A DNA stretch of 34,765 nt from an uncultured Collinsella sp. (GCA_902489965.1 CABUCA010000014.1:1-34765), one strand, 5' to 3'. Positions 14,565 through 22,730 are shown, counted from the first letter of the stretch. Made by a program: numbers and translations. The notes: generated from the sequence alone by a model not told the origin.

Positions 14565-14801
14565 CCGTGCATTTTTTGGAGTATTCTGCAGATCGAGTTG
14601 CCTGCATACGATTCGACGTCGCCAGCGGTGGCCTTCGGATATCCCTAGCGAGCGTTTTGAGTCAGACTTTTCTGTTTTCCGGTGCAAAGGTGCGTCATTC
14701 TCGTTATAGCGGAACCCAAAATGATGCAGCGCCCTACAGTTTTGCCCGCTCGCGGCGGTGTTGGCACGAGCGCGTTGCAGAATACTCCGTTTTTTGCACG
14801 G
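14565..14801. mobile_element. MITE-like element with terminal inverted repeats
   Basis: The left end (CCGTGC, a T-run, then GGAGTATTCTGCAG, to 14591) matches the complement of the right end (TGCAGAATACTCC, then CCGTGCAAAAAA in complement, 14776-14801) over about 26 bases with a few changes. The 237-base element encodes nothing convincing. ATGGGGT occurs close outside both ends, but not at the exact borders, so a target duplication is not proven. A transposase-dependent miniature element or a very long-armed palindrome are both possible. Confidence 0.5.
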
Positions 14802-14897
14802 TCCGGGATGGGGTACCTCAGGAGAACACAGCGGTATCACGTAAATATATGCAATCTGTAACGGAAATTATGCAAATCGATGAGGCAGACAGCATAG

Positions 14898-14966
14898 TTT
14901 GGTGCAAAGGGGTCAGGTTAATCTGCACCAGGTTGGTGGAAACAAACCTGACCCCTTTGCGCTAAA
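14898..14966. repeat. Family B nested palindrome
   Basis: Outer arms TTTGGTGCAAAGGGGTCAGG and CCTGACCCCTTTGCGCTAAA surround an imperfect inner palindrome GCACCAGGTTGGTGG. It lies upstream of the EFR1 gene, just before a possible -10 (TATACT, 14988-14993). Confidence 0.88.
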
Positions 14967-15047
14967 CCGGGGTGTCCCCGCGCGCCGTATACTCTGTCTA
15001 AGCATGCGGCGGCTTGGTGTGTTACCAAGCGTAGGGGAGGATGTTCG

Positions 15048-15809
15048 ATGAGCATGTTCGAAATTGTGTTTAGTCCGACGGGCGGAACGGAGAAAGTGTC
15101 TGGTCTTGTGACCGGGGCGCCGGATGGGAATATCGTTACTGTCGATCTGACCGATAGCGGGTTGGATTTCCACGGGGTCTCGATGGCGAAGGGCGACGTT
15201 GCGGTTATCTCCGTCCCATCATATGCTGGCAGGGTTCCAGCTGTGGCGGTTGAGCGACTGGGAATGGTGCGTGGCAACGGAGCTCGGGCTGTTTTGGTTT
15301 GTGTTTACGGGGGCCGCGCGTTTGAGGATACGCTTATTGAGCTGGAAGACGTTGCGAAGCGTGCCGGATTTAGGGTGGTTGCAGCGGTTTCTGCCATTGC
15401 TGAGCATTCCGTTGCTCGTCAGTTTGCTGCTGGGCGACCGGATGCGCAGGATGTGGCGCAACTTTCAGAGTTTGCGCAGCGGATCCGGCAAAAGCTACTG
15501 GACGGGGCTGCGTCCGAGCCCTCTATTCCCGGCAATCGTCCTTATAAGCAAGCTGGAGGCCACAGTATGGTGCCCCATGCAACGGAGGATTGCGTCTCCT
15601 GCGGTGCTTGCGCTGCGTTGTGCCCTGTTCGAGCTATCGACAAGGACGATCCAAGGCAGGTGGATGGCGAGGCGTGCATCTCCTGCATGCGTTGCGTCTC
15701 CGTATGCTCGCAGAATGCCCGCAAACTTGACCCTAACAAACTTGCCGCCGTTACCCAGATGCTGAGCAAGGCTTGCGTCGAACGCAGGGAATGTGAGATC
15801 TTCATCTAA
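15048..15809 (+). CDS. EFR1-family ferredoxin: flavodoxin-like domain plus two [4Fe-4S] clusters
   Basis: 253 residues; AGGGGAGG lies 7 bases before the ATG. The N-terminal 150 residues are a flavodoxin-like domain with the FMN phosphate loop FSPTGGTEK near residue 8. The C-terminal part is a bacterial dicluster ferredoxin: CVSCGACAALCP and CISCMRCVSVC. Proteins of this EFR1 architecture are common in strict anaerobes and are thought to shuttle electrons between FMN and low-potential iron-sulphur centres; the partner is not known. Cytosolic, no signal peptide. It is monocistronic between two family B repeats, and its base composition looks less GC-rich than its neighbours. A TATACT -10 is about 55 bases upstream. 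Confidence 0.93.
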   Translation: MSMFEIVFSPTGGTEKVSGLVTGAPDGNIVTVDLTDSGLDFHGVSMAKGDVAVISVPSYAGRVPAVAVERLGMVRGNGARAVLVCVYGGRAFEDTLIELEDVAKRAGFRVVAAVSAIAEHSVARQFAAGRPDAQDVAQLSEFAQRIRQKLLDGAASEPSIPGNRPYKQAGGHSMVPHATEDCVSCGACAALCPVRAIDKDDPRQVDGEACISCMRCVSVCSQNARKLDPNKLAAVTQMLSKACVERRECEIFI

Positions 15810-15820
15810 CGCAAGCGAGA

Positions 15821-15886
15821 TTGGTGCATTGGGGTCAGGTTAATCTGCACCAAGTTGGTGCAAAGTAACCTGACCCCAATGCACCA
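15821..15886. repeat. Family B nested palindrome, best-preserved copy
   Basis: Outer arms TTGGTGCATTGGGGTCAGG and CCTGACCCCAATGCACCA enclose the inner palindrome GCACCAAGTTGGTGC. It begins 11 bases after the EFR1 stop and probably shapes its mRNA 3' end. Confidence 0.9.
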
Positions 15887-15890
15887 GAGC

Positions 15891-15944
15891 AAGGAGTGTC
15901 CCTGGGTGCCGGCAGAAAAGGAACGTCCCTAAGTGCCGCATAGA
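15891..15944. repeat. Degenerate family C-like sequence
   Basis: GGAGTGTCCCTGGGTGCC followed by AAAAGGAACGTCCCTAAGTG recalls the AAGAACGTCCCCAA core and the GAGTGTCCCC block of the family C copies. It directly follows a family B unit. The match is partial, so this may be a related but distinct family. Confidence 0.4.
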
Positions 15945-15988
15945 TACCGTTTATCGAAGAAAAAAATACCGTTCATCGGTCATAATGG

Positions 15989-16016
15989 TTGTTCCGGCTT
16001 TGGGCTTGTCTACAAT
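15989..16016 (+). promoter_or_regulatory. Promoter of the alpha-glucoside PTS operon
   Basis: TTGTTC (15989-15994) and TACAAT (16011-16016) are separated by 16 bases. Transcription would start about 16023, just before the antiterminator-like hairpin. Confidence 0.55.
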
Positions 16017-16037
16017 AGCTCCCGTAAAAAGAAATGC

Positions 16038-16073
16038 GGAAGGTTACCGAGTCCCTCGGACGTGGGCCTAACC
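16038..16073 (+). promoter_or_regulatory. RAT-like antiterminator site for the BglG/LicT protein
   Basis: The segment begins GGAAGGTTACCG and ends GGGCCTAACC, matching the layout of ribonucleic antiterminators (GGxxxGTTACTG ... CAGGCxxxACC), but with a longer distal half. It can fold with GGTTA-TAACC outer and CCGAG-CTCGG inner pairs. Its 3' arm (16069-16073) is also needed by the terminator at 16066-16128, so the two folds exclude each other. Confidence 0.6.
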
Positions 16074-16128
16074 AAAGTCTTTGAACGGGTGTGTCTCTAT
16101 GGATGCATTCGTTTGATTTTGGTTGGGC
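16066..16128 (+). terminator. Conditional leader terminator overlapping the RAT site
   Basis: GCCTAACCAAA (16066-16076) pairs with TTTGGTTGGGC (16118-16128) with one U-G pair. A second 7-bp stem (16081-16087 with 16110-16116) extends it. TATATTTAT follows, a modest U-rich stretch. It ends 26 bases before the EIIA start. Confidence 0.55.
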
Positions 16129-16153
16129 TATATTTATGAAGGGACATGCCACC

Positions 16154-16666
16154 ATGGGTTTCTTTTCTCGCCTTATGGGTGGCTCGGACAAGCAGGCGAC
16201 TGCGACTTCCGAGTTCGAGATTCTCGCCCCTATTTCCGGCGAGCTTGTTAATCTAGAAAATACCAATGACCCCGCTTTTAGCAGTCGTGCAGTGGGCGAT
16301 GGCGTTGCCGTGGTTCCCCAAGAGGGAACGGTGTGCGCTCCTGTTTCCGGTACCGTTGCGGCGCTGTTTCCGACTGAGCACGCGCTGGGCATCATGTCCG
16401 ACGACAGCTCTGCTCAGGTGATGCTGCACATCGGAATCGACACTGTTAAGCTTGAGGGCAAGGGCTTCCATGCGCTTGTTGCCCAGGGTGACCATGTCGA
16501 CGCGGGCCAGCCCCTCGTCGAGGTCGATTTCGACGCGGTTCGCGCTGCCGGCTTCGATCCCACGGTCTTCGTTATCGTGTGCGAGCGTTCGGAGAACTCG
16601 ACTCTTCGTGAGCATGCTTCCGGCCCTGTTGCTGTTAAAGAGCCTGTCGTCTGGCTTTCCGAGTAA
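16154..16666 (+). CDS. PTS EIIA component, glucose (Crr) family
   Basis: 170 residues from ATG 16154 (GAAGGGA 9 bases upstream); in-frame starts at 16136 and 16091 lie within the leader hairpin. This soluble protein carries phosphate from HPr to the EIIB domain of a sugar permease. Family hallmarks: ILAPISGELVNL, APVSGTVAALF, His76 in TEHALG, and His92 of LHIGIDTV, which is the phosphorylated histidine. It is a single-domain EIIA, not fused to a permease. Neither PTS permease in the window has an EIIA domain (17639-19255 and 30993-32363), so this protein may serve both. First gene of the operon with the antiterminator, EIICB and GH4 enzyme. Confidence 0.95.
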   Translation: MGFFSRLMGGSDKQATATSEFEILAPISGELVNLENTNDPAFSSRAVGDGVAVVPQEGTVCAPVSGTVAALFPTEHALGIMSDDSSAQVMLHIGIDTVKLEGKGFHALVAQGDHVDAGQPLVEVDFDAVRAAGFDPTVFVIVCERSENSTLREHASGPVAVKEPVVWLSE

Positions 16667-16672
16667 ATTCTT

Positions 16673-17539
16673 ATGGTGGGTACCGTGGTTATCAAGCGAG
16701 TTTTTAACAACAACGTCGCAATGGTCACTTCGGACGATGGCTCCGAGCTCATCGTCATCGGTCGAGGCCTCTGCTTTGGCCGTCATGCCGGCGATGCCAT
16801 CGACGAGGCGTCGATCGAAAAGACCTACGCGTTGCAGGAGGGAACTTCTCAGGATTCGCGTACGATTGACCGCTTGGCACATCTTTTGGAGTCCATCCCC
16901 ACCGTCAACCTCGTGATTTCCGAGGACATCGTTCAGATGCTTCGTCGAGAGCTCAATGTCGATATCAATGACAAGATCCTCATCGCTCTCGCAGACCATA
17001 TTAGCCTCGCCCTCGATCGCGAGCGCAAAGGCGTTCCCTGCGAGAACCCGCTGCTGCTCGAGATCCAGCAGTTCTATCGCAAGGAGTACGCGCTTGCGGG
17101 CCGTGCCCTTCAGATTATTAAGGACTATCTGGGCATTGAGATGAGCGAGGAGGAGCAGGGTTTCATTACCTTGCATATCGTCAACGCCACCATGCCGCAG
17201 CGCTCTGACCGTCTAATCATCTCGGTCCAGCTTGTTCGCGACGTGCTCGCGATTGTTTCCAAGCGCTATGCTACGACCCTCGATGACACCTCGCTGCCTT
17301 ACGAACGTTTCGTTCGTCACCTGCAGTTTTTCGCACAGCGAGCGCTCGATCCTACGGCAGGGCAAATCAACGGAGACGCGCTGTTCCGAATCGATGAAAC
17401 GGCGTATCCGTGCGCATTCTCGTGCGCGGACGCCATAGCCGCCCACTTGTCGTCTACCTATAACGTTGTCGTTACCGATGCTGAGAAGAGTTATCTCGCA
17501 TATCACATTGTTAACCTGCTTGGAGAACCTGGTCTCTAG
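16673..17539 (+). CDS. BglG/LicT-family transcription antiterminator
   Basis: 288 residues. ATG 16673 follows the EIIA stop by 6 bases but has a weak ribosome site; GTG 16685 would give MVIKRVFNNN, the usual family beginning. The N-terminal CAT domain (about 55 residues, NNNVAMV) binds a RAT RNA hairpin. Two PTS-regulation domains follow, with histidines in LADHISLAL and TLHIVNA (PRD1) and in FVRHLQFFAQ and AYHIVNLL (PRD2). In this family the sugar EII phosphorylates PRD1 to switch the protein off, and HPr phosphorylates PRD2 to activate it. It lies inside the operon whose leader holds a RAT-like hairpin, so it probably controls its own operon. Confidence 0.95.
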   Translation: MVGTVVIKRVFNNNVAMVTSDDGSELIVIGRGLCFGRHAGDAIDEASIEKTYALQEGTSQDSRTIDRLAHLLESIPTVNLVISEDIVQMLRRELNVDINDKILIALADHISLALDRERKGVPCENPLLLEIQQFYRKEYALAGRALQIIKDYLGIEMSEEEQGFITLHIVNATMPQRSDRLIISVQLVRDVLAIVSKRYATTLDDTSLPYERFVRHLQFFAQRALDPTAGQINGDALFRIDETAYPCAFSCADAIAAHLSSTYNVVVTDAEKSYLAYHIVNLLGEPGL

Positions 17540-17638
17540 GCATAACGTGCCCACACATCGATTGATATAAGGCAAGGCTCGCGGTCTTGTCCAGGGCACA
17601 TCTGTCTTAATTTGCGGAAAAGGAAGGGGAGTACCGCT

Positions 17639-19255
17639 ATGACCGCAAAAAAGAAGTTCAATTTCAAAGCGCCGTTGGAGGTGTTCGCGAAGTCGATCGT
17701 TCAGCCGATGATGTATCTCTCGGTTGCCGGCATCCTGCTCATCGTGGGCATCATTCTGACCAACAAGACCATCTGCGCTTTGGTCCCCGTACTGGGCTCC
17801 GGTCCGTTCCAGCTTGTGGGCGCCGTTGTCTATCAGTCGCTGATGTTTATCATCAACAACCTCTCGATTCTGTTCTGCGTGGGCATCGCCGGCGCCATGG
17901 CAAAGAAGAACAAGGGCCATGCTTCGCTGATTGCCCTGATGTCGTTCTTCCTGTTCCTGCAGGCTAACAACATCGTGCTCAACGCCACCGGCTCTCTTGC
18001 CGATGCGAGCGGCATGCTCGGTCTTACCGGAACCGGCCAGGCCACCGTTATGGGCATTCAGGTGCTCGATACCGGCGTGTTCGGCGGCATCATCCTTGGT
18101 TGCATCACCGGTGCCGTGTTCAACAAGTACTCGAACAAGCAGTTCCCCATTGCCCTTTCGATGTTCTCGGGCGTCCGCTTCCCGTTCCTGATTATGATCA
18201 TCATTTCCTGGATCATGGGCGCTGGCTTCTGCATCGTTTGGCCTCCGGTTCAGGGTGCCATCTCCTCCGTTGCCGGCATCATTAAGGAGTCGGGCAACAT
18301 CGGTCTGTTTATCTACGGCATGCTCAACAAGCTGCTCGTTCCCACCGGTCTGCACCACCTCATCTACACCCCGTTCCAGTTCTCCGATGTGGGTGGCACC
18401 CTGACGCTGGGTGATCAGGTTATTGCCGGCGCCTATCCCATCCGTGTTGCCGAGATGGCAATGACGGGTCAGCCCTTCTCCGATAGTACGTATTTCAACA
18501 GCTACACCTTCAACAACCTGTGGCCCTACATCGGTATCGGTCTCGCCTTTATCGTCACCGCTTACAAGGGGAACAAGGATAAGACCAAGGCCGTTATTAT
18601 CCCGCTGATCATCACCGCCGTGCTCTCCTGCGTGACCGAGCCCATGGACTTCCTCTTTGTCTTTGCCGCTCCCGTGCTCTTTGTCGTTCACTCGGTTCTT
18701 TCCGGCATCTTCCTGGTCCTGCTCAAGGTCCTCTCCGTGCCCGCTTCGACTGCAGGCGGCATCATCAACATCGTGGTTTCCAACCTGGTCCTCGGTGTCG
18801 ATAAGACCAACTGGCCGGTTATGCTGGTGCTTGGAGTCGTCAACGCCGCTCTGTACTTCTTCCTCTTCACCTTCCTTATCAAGAAGCTCAACCTCCACAC
18901 GCCTGGTCGCGAGGAAGAGTCCGAGCTTGCCGAGTCCGTTGCCGAGGGCGAGGCCGCCGCGTCTGTCGCGGTGAAGCAGGGCGCTGTTGCCGCGGCTCCC
19001 GCAGAGGGCGTCGATGCAGGTATTGCCGACCTGGTCGCAGGTCTTGGTGGCAAGGACAACATCGAGGAGCTCGAGAACTGCTTTACGCGTCTCCGCGTGA
19101 ACGTTAAGAACCCGGACCTCATCAATGAGGACCTCATCAACCACGTGCCCAACAGCGGCATCAACCGCAACGGCAATAATATCCAGATCATCTTTGGCAT
19201 GAAGGTCGCCGAGATGCGCGACAAGGTCGAAAACGCAATTGAGAAGGAGCAGTAA
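17639..19255 (+). CDS. PTS EIICB permease, probably alpha-glucoside/maltose specific
   Basis: 538 residues; ATG 17639 follows AGGGGAG at 7 bases. The EIIC domain (about residues 10-420) is a multi-span sugar channel of the glucose superfamily; GLHHLIYTPFQFSDVGG is typical of the maltose/alpha-glucoside branch (MalP/GlvC). After an Ala/Glu-rich linker the EIIB domain carries the phosphorylated Cys481 (ENCFTRLR). No EIIA domain; the partner is probably the EIIA at 16154. The product, a 6-phospho-alpha-glucoside, would be hydrolysed by the GH4 enzyme 3 bases downstream. Maltose, trehalulose-type sucrose isomers or other alpha-glucosides cannot be told apart from sequence. Confidence 0.94.
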   Translation: MTAKKKFNFKAPLEVFAKSIVQPMMYLSVAGILLIVGIILTNKTICALVPVLGSGPFQLVGAVVYQSLMFIINNLSILFCVGIAGAMAKKNKGHASLIALMSFFLFLQANNIVLNATGSLADASGMLGLTGTGQATVMGIQVLDTGVFGGIILGCITGAVFNKYSNKQFPIALSMFSGVRFPFLIMIIISWIMGAGFCIVWPPVQGAISSVAGIIKESGNIGLFIYGMLNKLLVPTGLHHLIYTPFQFSDVGGTLTLGDQVIAGAYPIRVAEMAMTGQPFSDSTYFNSYTFNNLWPYIGIGLAFIVTAYKGNKDKTKAVIIPLIITAVLSCVTEPMDFLFVFAAPVLFVVHSVLSGIFLVLLKVLSVPASTAGGIINIVVSNLVLGVDKTNWPVMLVLGVVNAALYFFLFTFLIKKLNLHTPGREEESELAESVAEGEAAASVAVKQGAVAAAPAEGVDAGIADLVAGLGGKDNIEELENCFTRLRVNVKNPDLINEDLINHVPNSGINRNGNNIQIIFGMKVAEMRDKVENAIEKEQ

Positions 19256-19258
19256 ACA

Positions 19259-20641
19259 ATGATCATTACTCTGTGTGGTGGCGGATCCACCTTTACCCCC
19301 GGCATCGTCAAGTCCATCGCCCTGCGCAAGGACGAGCTCGACGTTGACGAGATTCGTCTGTACGACATCAACGAGGAGCGCCAGCGCAAGATCGGCGTGC
19401 TCGTGGACTGGATTTTGCACGAGGACCTCGGCCTGGACATCAAGCTCACGGTGACCACCGACAAAAAGACGGCTTTTACCGACGCGAGCTTCGTGTTTGC
19501 CCAGATGCGCGTGGGCGGCTACGCCATGCGCGAACAGGACGAGAAGATTCCGCTGCGTCACGGCTGCGTGGGTCAGGAGACTTGCGGTTGCGGCGGCCTT
19601 GCCTACGGCATGCGCACCATCTTCCCCATGGTCGAGCTGATCGATGACGTTGAGAAGTACGCCAAGAAGGACTACTGGATTCTCAACTACTCCAACCCTG
19701 CCGCTATCGTCTCCGAGGGCTGCCGCGTGCTGCGTCCCAACGCTCGTATCATCAACATCTGCGACATGCCGATCGCGATCATCGACGTGGTTTGCGCCGC
19801 GCTCGATATCGACAAGAAGGATGTCGAGTACGATTACTTTGGCCTCAACCACTTTGGTTGGTTCACCTCGATCCGCCACAAGGGCGAGGAGGTGCTCCCG
19901 CAGCTGCGCGAGTACATCAAGGAGCATGAGATTCTGCTGCCCGACTCTTACCTCAAGGGCATGGGCTCGCTCATGGCAAAGAAGCCCGAGGAGGCCGTCG
20001 ACGAGCACCCCGAGCAGAACCGCCACACCAAGGGCAGCTGGTACTACGTCTGGAAGGGCGAGTACGAGATCATGGAGTGCTTCCCGGAGTACCTGCCCAA
20101 CACGTATCTGAACTACTACCTGCAGCAGAAGGAGTTCGTCGAGCACTCCAACCCCGAGCGCACCCGTGCTAACGAGGTTGAGGAGACGCGTGAGAAGAAC
20201 CTCTTTGATGGTATCGACCATTACGAGAAGACGGGCGAGATCGACGAGAGCACGTTCTATGCGGGCAGCCACGGCGACTGGATTGCCGATCTGGCTATCG
20301 CTCTGAAGAACGACACCAAGCAGCGCTTCCTGGTCATTTGCGAGAACAAGGGCGCCATCCCCAACATGCCCTACGACGCTATGGTCGAGCTGCCTGCCTA
20401 CATTGGCAAGAACGGCCCCGAGGTCATCAGCCGCGACAACATTCCGCTGTTCCAGCAGGGCCTCATGATGCAGCAGCTGAACTCCGAGAAGCTCATTGTC
20501 GAGGCTACGATCGAGGGTTCGTACGAGAAGGCGCTTAAGGCCTTTACGCTCAACAAGACCGTGCCGTCGATGAAGGTCGCCAAGGAGGTTCTCGACGACA
20601 TGATCGAGGCCAACAAGGGTTACTGGCCCGAGCTTAAGTAA
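19259..20641 (+). CDS. GH4 6-phospho-alpha-glucosidase (MalA/GlvA/AglB type)
   Basis: 460 residues; ATG lies 3 bases after the permease stop, with GAGAAGGAG as ribosome site. GH4 enzymes hydrolyse phosphorylated disaccharides by an NAD+- and Mn2+-dependent redox-elimination mechanism. Visible: Rossmann start ITLCGGGSTFTPG, YDINEERQ, QETCGCGGLAYGMR, NYSNPAAI, the metal-site motif Cys168-Asp-Met-Pro171, and GLNHFGW. The CDMP motif (Asp after Cys) marks alpha-specific members; beta-specific members carry a different residue there. It works on the product of the EIICB permease. Last gene of the operon, followed by a 16-bp stem terminator. Confidence 0.95.
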   Translation: MIITLCGGGSTFTPGIVKSIALRKDELDVDEIRLYDINEERQRKIGVLVDWILHEDLGLDIKLTVTTDKKTAFTDASFVFAQMRVGGYAMREQDEKIPLRHGCVGQETCGCGGLAYGMRTIFPMVELIDDVEKYAKKDYWILNYSNPAAIVSEGCRVLRPNARIINICDMPIAIIDVVCAALDIDKKDVEYDYFGLNHFGWFTSIRHKGEEVLPQLREYIKEHEILLPDSYLKGMGSLMAKKPEEAVDEHPEQNRHTKGSWYYVWKGEYEIMECFPEYLPNTYLNYYLQQKEFVEHSNPERTRANEVEETREKNLFDGIDHYEKTGEIDESTFYAGSHGDWIADLAIALKNDTKQRFLVICENKGAIPNMPYDAMVELPAYIGKNGPEVISRDNIPLFQQGLMMQQLNSEKLIVEATIEGSYEKALKAFTLNKTVPSMKVAKEVLDDMIEANKGYWPELK

Positions 20642-20673
20642 AAGCAACAGGGTCGCTGGCCGCATGCCTGAAG

Positions 20674-20711
20674 CAATGCCCCGCCCACGTGATTGCGTGG
20701 GCGGGGCATTG
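20674..20711 (+). terminator. Intrinsic terminator of the alpha-glucoside operon
   Basis: A perfect 16-bp stem CAATGCCCCGCCCACG (20674-20689) pairs with 20696-20711 around 6 bases; TCGTTTGGT follows. The stem is strong although the U-run is short. Confidence 0.88.
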
Positions 20712-20749
20712 TCGTTTGGTAACGCGTTTTATCAAATATGGCATTTATC

Positions 20750-20833
20750 TGCGGTAATGTTCTTTTTCACCGCTGAGGGTGACATTTTATACCGCCTGCC
20801 GAACTATGTGGAGACCTAACAACTTTTTAGGTC
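20750..20833 (+). promoter_or_regulatory. Dyad-rich control region of the hydrogenase operon
   Basis: Two dyads lie before the operon. At 20751-20795 GCGGTA pairs with TACCGC, and inside it TCACC pairs with GGTGA around GCTGAG. At 20813-20833 GACCTAA and TTAGGTC are separated by 7 A/T-rich bases. A GTGACA at about 20779-20784 could be a -35, but its -10 is poor. The second dyad looks like an operator or short hairpin; no matching regulator is recognised here. Confidence 0.4.
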
Positions 20834-20897
20834 AGTGTTGTGCGTGTAGCAATTTCGCCCGGCCTCGCCTCCGGGCTGCCATGTGAGAGGGGATCTT

Positions 20898-22730
20898 ATG
20901 GCTCGACTGCACGTAATGGAACGCAGCCACGCTCAGGCCGTCATGGACGACCTGCACGATGCACTCGGACGTCGTCTGGCGGTGAGTTCACTCGCCCCGT
21001 GCCCCGTCGAGTTTACGGCGGCGCTCGTCAACCTGTGCTCCACCCAGAGCTGCGGCAAGTGCACGCCCTGCCGCGTGGGCCTAAGCGCGCTGAGCGACCT
21101 GCTCGCCGATGTGCTCGTGGGCCGCGCCGACGAGTCCACGCTCAACTTGATTGAGCGCACGGCCCGCACCATCTACCTTTCGAGCGACTGCGCCATCGGC
21201 TACGAAGCTGGCGCCATGGCACTCACGGCCATTCGCGGCTTCCGCGACGATTTTGAGCACCACATCCGCGAGCACTCCTGCGGCTTTGACCGCGAGGCTC
21301 GCGTCCCGTGTGTCTCGGGCTGCCCGGCGCACGTCGACATTCCTGGTTACATCTCGCTCGTCGAGGCAGGCCGTTATGCCGACGCCGTCAAGGTCATCCG
21401 CAAGAACAACCCGCTGCCGCTCGTCTGCGGCCTGGTGTGCGAGCATCCCTGCGAGATGCACTGCCGCCGCGGCATGGTCGACGATCCCATGAACATCCTC
21501 GCCCTCAAGCGTTTTGCCGTTGAGCACAGCGACCTCAACGACCACAAACCGCATGTAGTGGACAACACCGGTAAGCGCGTCGCCGTGATCGGCGGCGGCC
21601 CGGCTGGTCTTTCCTGTGCTTACTACCTGGCCGTGATGGGCCACAAGGTGACCATCTTTGAGCAGCGCCACCACTTGGGCGGCATGCTGCGCTACGGCAT
21701 CCCCAGCTATCGTCTGCCACGCGAGCGCCTGCAGGCCGAGATCGACTGGATCATGAGCGCCGGCATCGATGTGGAACTCGACCACTCCGTGAACGGCGAG
21801 GAGCTCGCCCGTCTACGCGACGAGTTCGATGCCGTCTACCTAGCCATCGGTGCCCACAGCGACAAGAAGCTCGGCCTTCCGGGCGAAGAGGCGCCCGGCG
21901 TGGAATCGGCCGTCAAGATGCTGCGTGCCATCGGTGATGACGAGCTGCCCGACCTAAGCGGCCAGCGCGTGTGCGTCATCGGCGGCGGCAACGTTGCCAT
22001 GGACGTGGCACGCTCTGCCGTGCGCTGCGGTGCCGAAAAGGTGAGCATCGTCTACCGCCGTCGCATCTGCGATATGACGGCCCAGGACGCCGAGATTGCC
22101 GGCGCCCAGGCCGAGGGTTGCGAGGTTCTGGAGCTCACGGCGCCGCTCGCCATCGAGACGGGCGAAGATGGTCGCGTGAGCGGCCTGCGCGTGCAACCGC
22201 AGATTATCGGCGAGCCCCGCCGCGGTCGTCCGGCTCCGCGTGCCGCCGCCACGCCCGAGCACGTCATCCCCTGCGAGCGCGTGTTTGTGGCCATTGGCCA
22301 GGACATCGATTCCAAGCCGTTTGAGGAGATGGGCATTGCCTGCAAGTGGGGCTGCGTCGTCACCGATTCGGATGGCGCCGTGCCCAACTTCGATGGCCTC
22401 TTTAGCGGCGGCGACTGCCAGACCGGCCCCGCTACCGTCATCCGCGCCATCAATGCCGGCCGCGTGGCTTCGGCAAACATCGACCGCTATCTGGGCTTCG
22501 ACCATAAGATCAAGCTCGACGTGGAGCTGCCGACCGTCCAGTTTAAGGGCAAGCACGAGTGCGGCCGCTGCGAGCTGGGCGAGCGCGAGGCCGGCGAGCG
22601 TATTCACGATTGGAATCTGGTCGAGCAGGGCCTTACCGAGGAGGAGGCGCGCCAGGAGGCAAGCCGCTGCCTGCGTTGCGACCACTTTGGCTTTGGCGCG
22701 TTCCGCGGAGGGAGGAGCCTGGAATGGTAG
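20898..22730 (+). CDS. GltD-like NAD(P)H:FAD oxidoreductase with NuoF-type Fe-S domain, hydrogenase partner
   Basis: 610 residues; ATG 20898 follows GAGGGG. N-terminal 120 residues resemble the [4Fe-4S] domain at the end of NuoF/HydB, with Cys52-x-x-Cys55-x-x-Cys58 (SCGKCTPC) and a later cysteine (SSDCAIG). Next is the Fer4_20-type domain of glutamate synthase beta subunits, with clustered cysteines (CVSGCPAHVDIPGYI, CGLVCEHPCEMHC). Then FAD binding (GGGPAGLSCAYYL from about 232) and NAD(P) binding (GGGNVAMDVARS from 362, then VYRRR, whose arginines favour NADPH). A C-terminal CGRC plus CLRCDH may hold another cluster. It overlaps the [FeFe] hydrogenase gene by 7 bases, so the two probably form a complex moving electrons between NAD(P)H and H2. 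Confidence 0.92.
   Translation: MARLHVMERSHAQAVMDDLHDALGRRLAVSSLAPCPVEFTAALVNLCSTQSCGKCTPCRVGLSALSDLLADVLVGRADESTLNLIERTARTIYLSSDCAIGYEAGAMALTAIRGFRDDFEHHIREHSCGFDREARVPCVSGCPAHVDIPGYISLVEAGRYADAVKVIRKNNPLPLVCGLVCEHPCEMHCRRGMVDDPMNILALKRFAVEHSDLNDHKPHVVDNTGKRVAVIGGGPAGLSCAYYLAVMGHKVTIFEQRHHLGGMLRYGIPSYRLPRERLQAEIDWIMSAGIDVELDHSVNGEELARLRDEFDAVYLAIGAHSDKKLGLPGEEAPGVESAVKMLRAIGDDELPDLSGQRVCVIGGGNVAMDVARSAVRCGAEKVSIVYRRRICDMTAQDAEIAGAQAEGCEVLELTAPLAIETGEDGRVSGLRVQPQIIGEPRRGRPAPRAAATPEHVIPCERVFVAIGQDIDSKPFEEMGIACKWGCVVTDSDGAVPNFDGLFSGGDCQTGPATVIRAINAGRVASANIDRYLGFDHKIKLDVELPTVQFKGKHECGRCELGEREAGERIHDWNLVEQGLTEEEARQEASRCLRCDHFGFGAFRGGRSLEW

Noticed and set aside
14546..14965. Open frame of 139 codons between the helicase and EFR1 genes
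   Set aside because: It crosses both ends of the MITE-like element and finishes inside a family B repeat; no ribosome site or family resemblance.
17213..20665. Open frame of 1150 codons on the minus strand across the PTS operon
   Set aside because: It runs opposite three well-supported genes and has a His/Asp/Gly/Val-rich composition typical of antisense frames in high-GC DNA; no domain or ribosome site seen.
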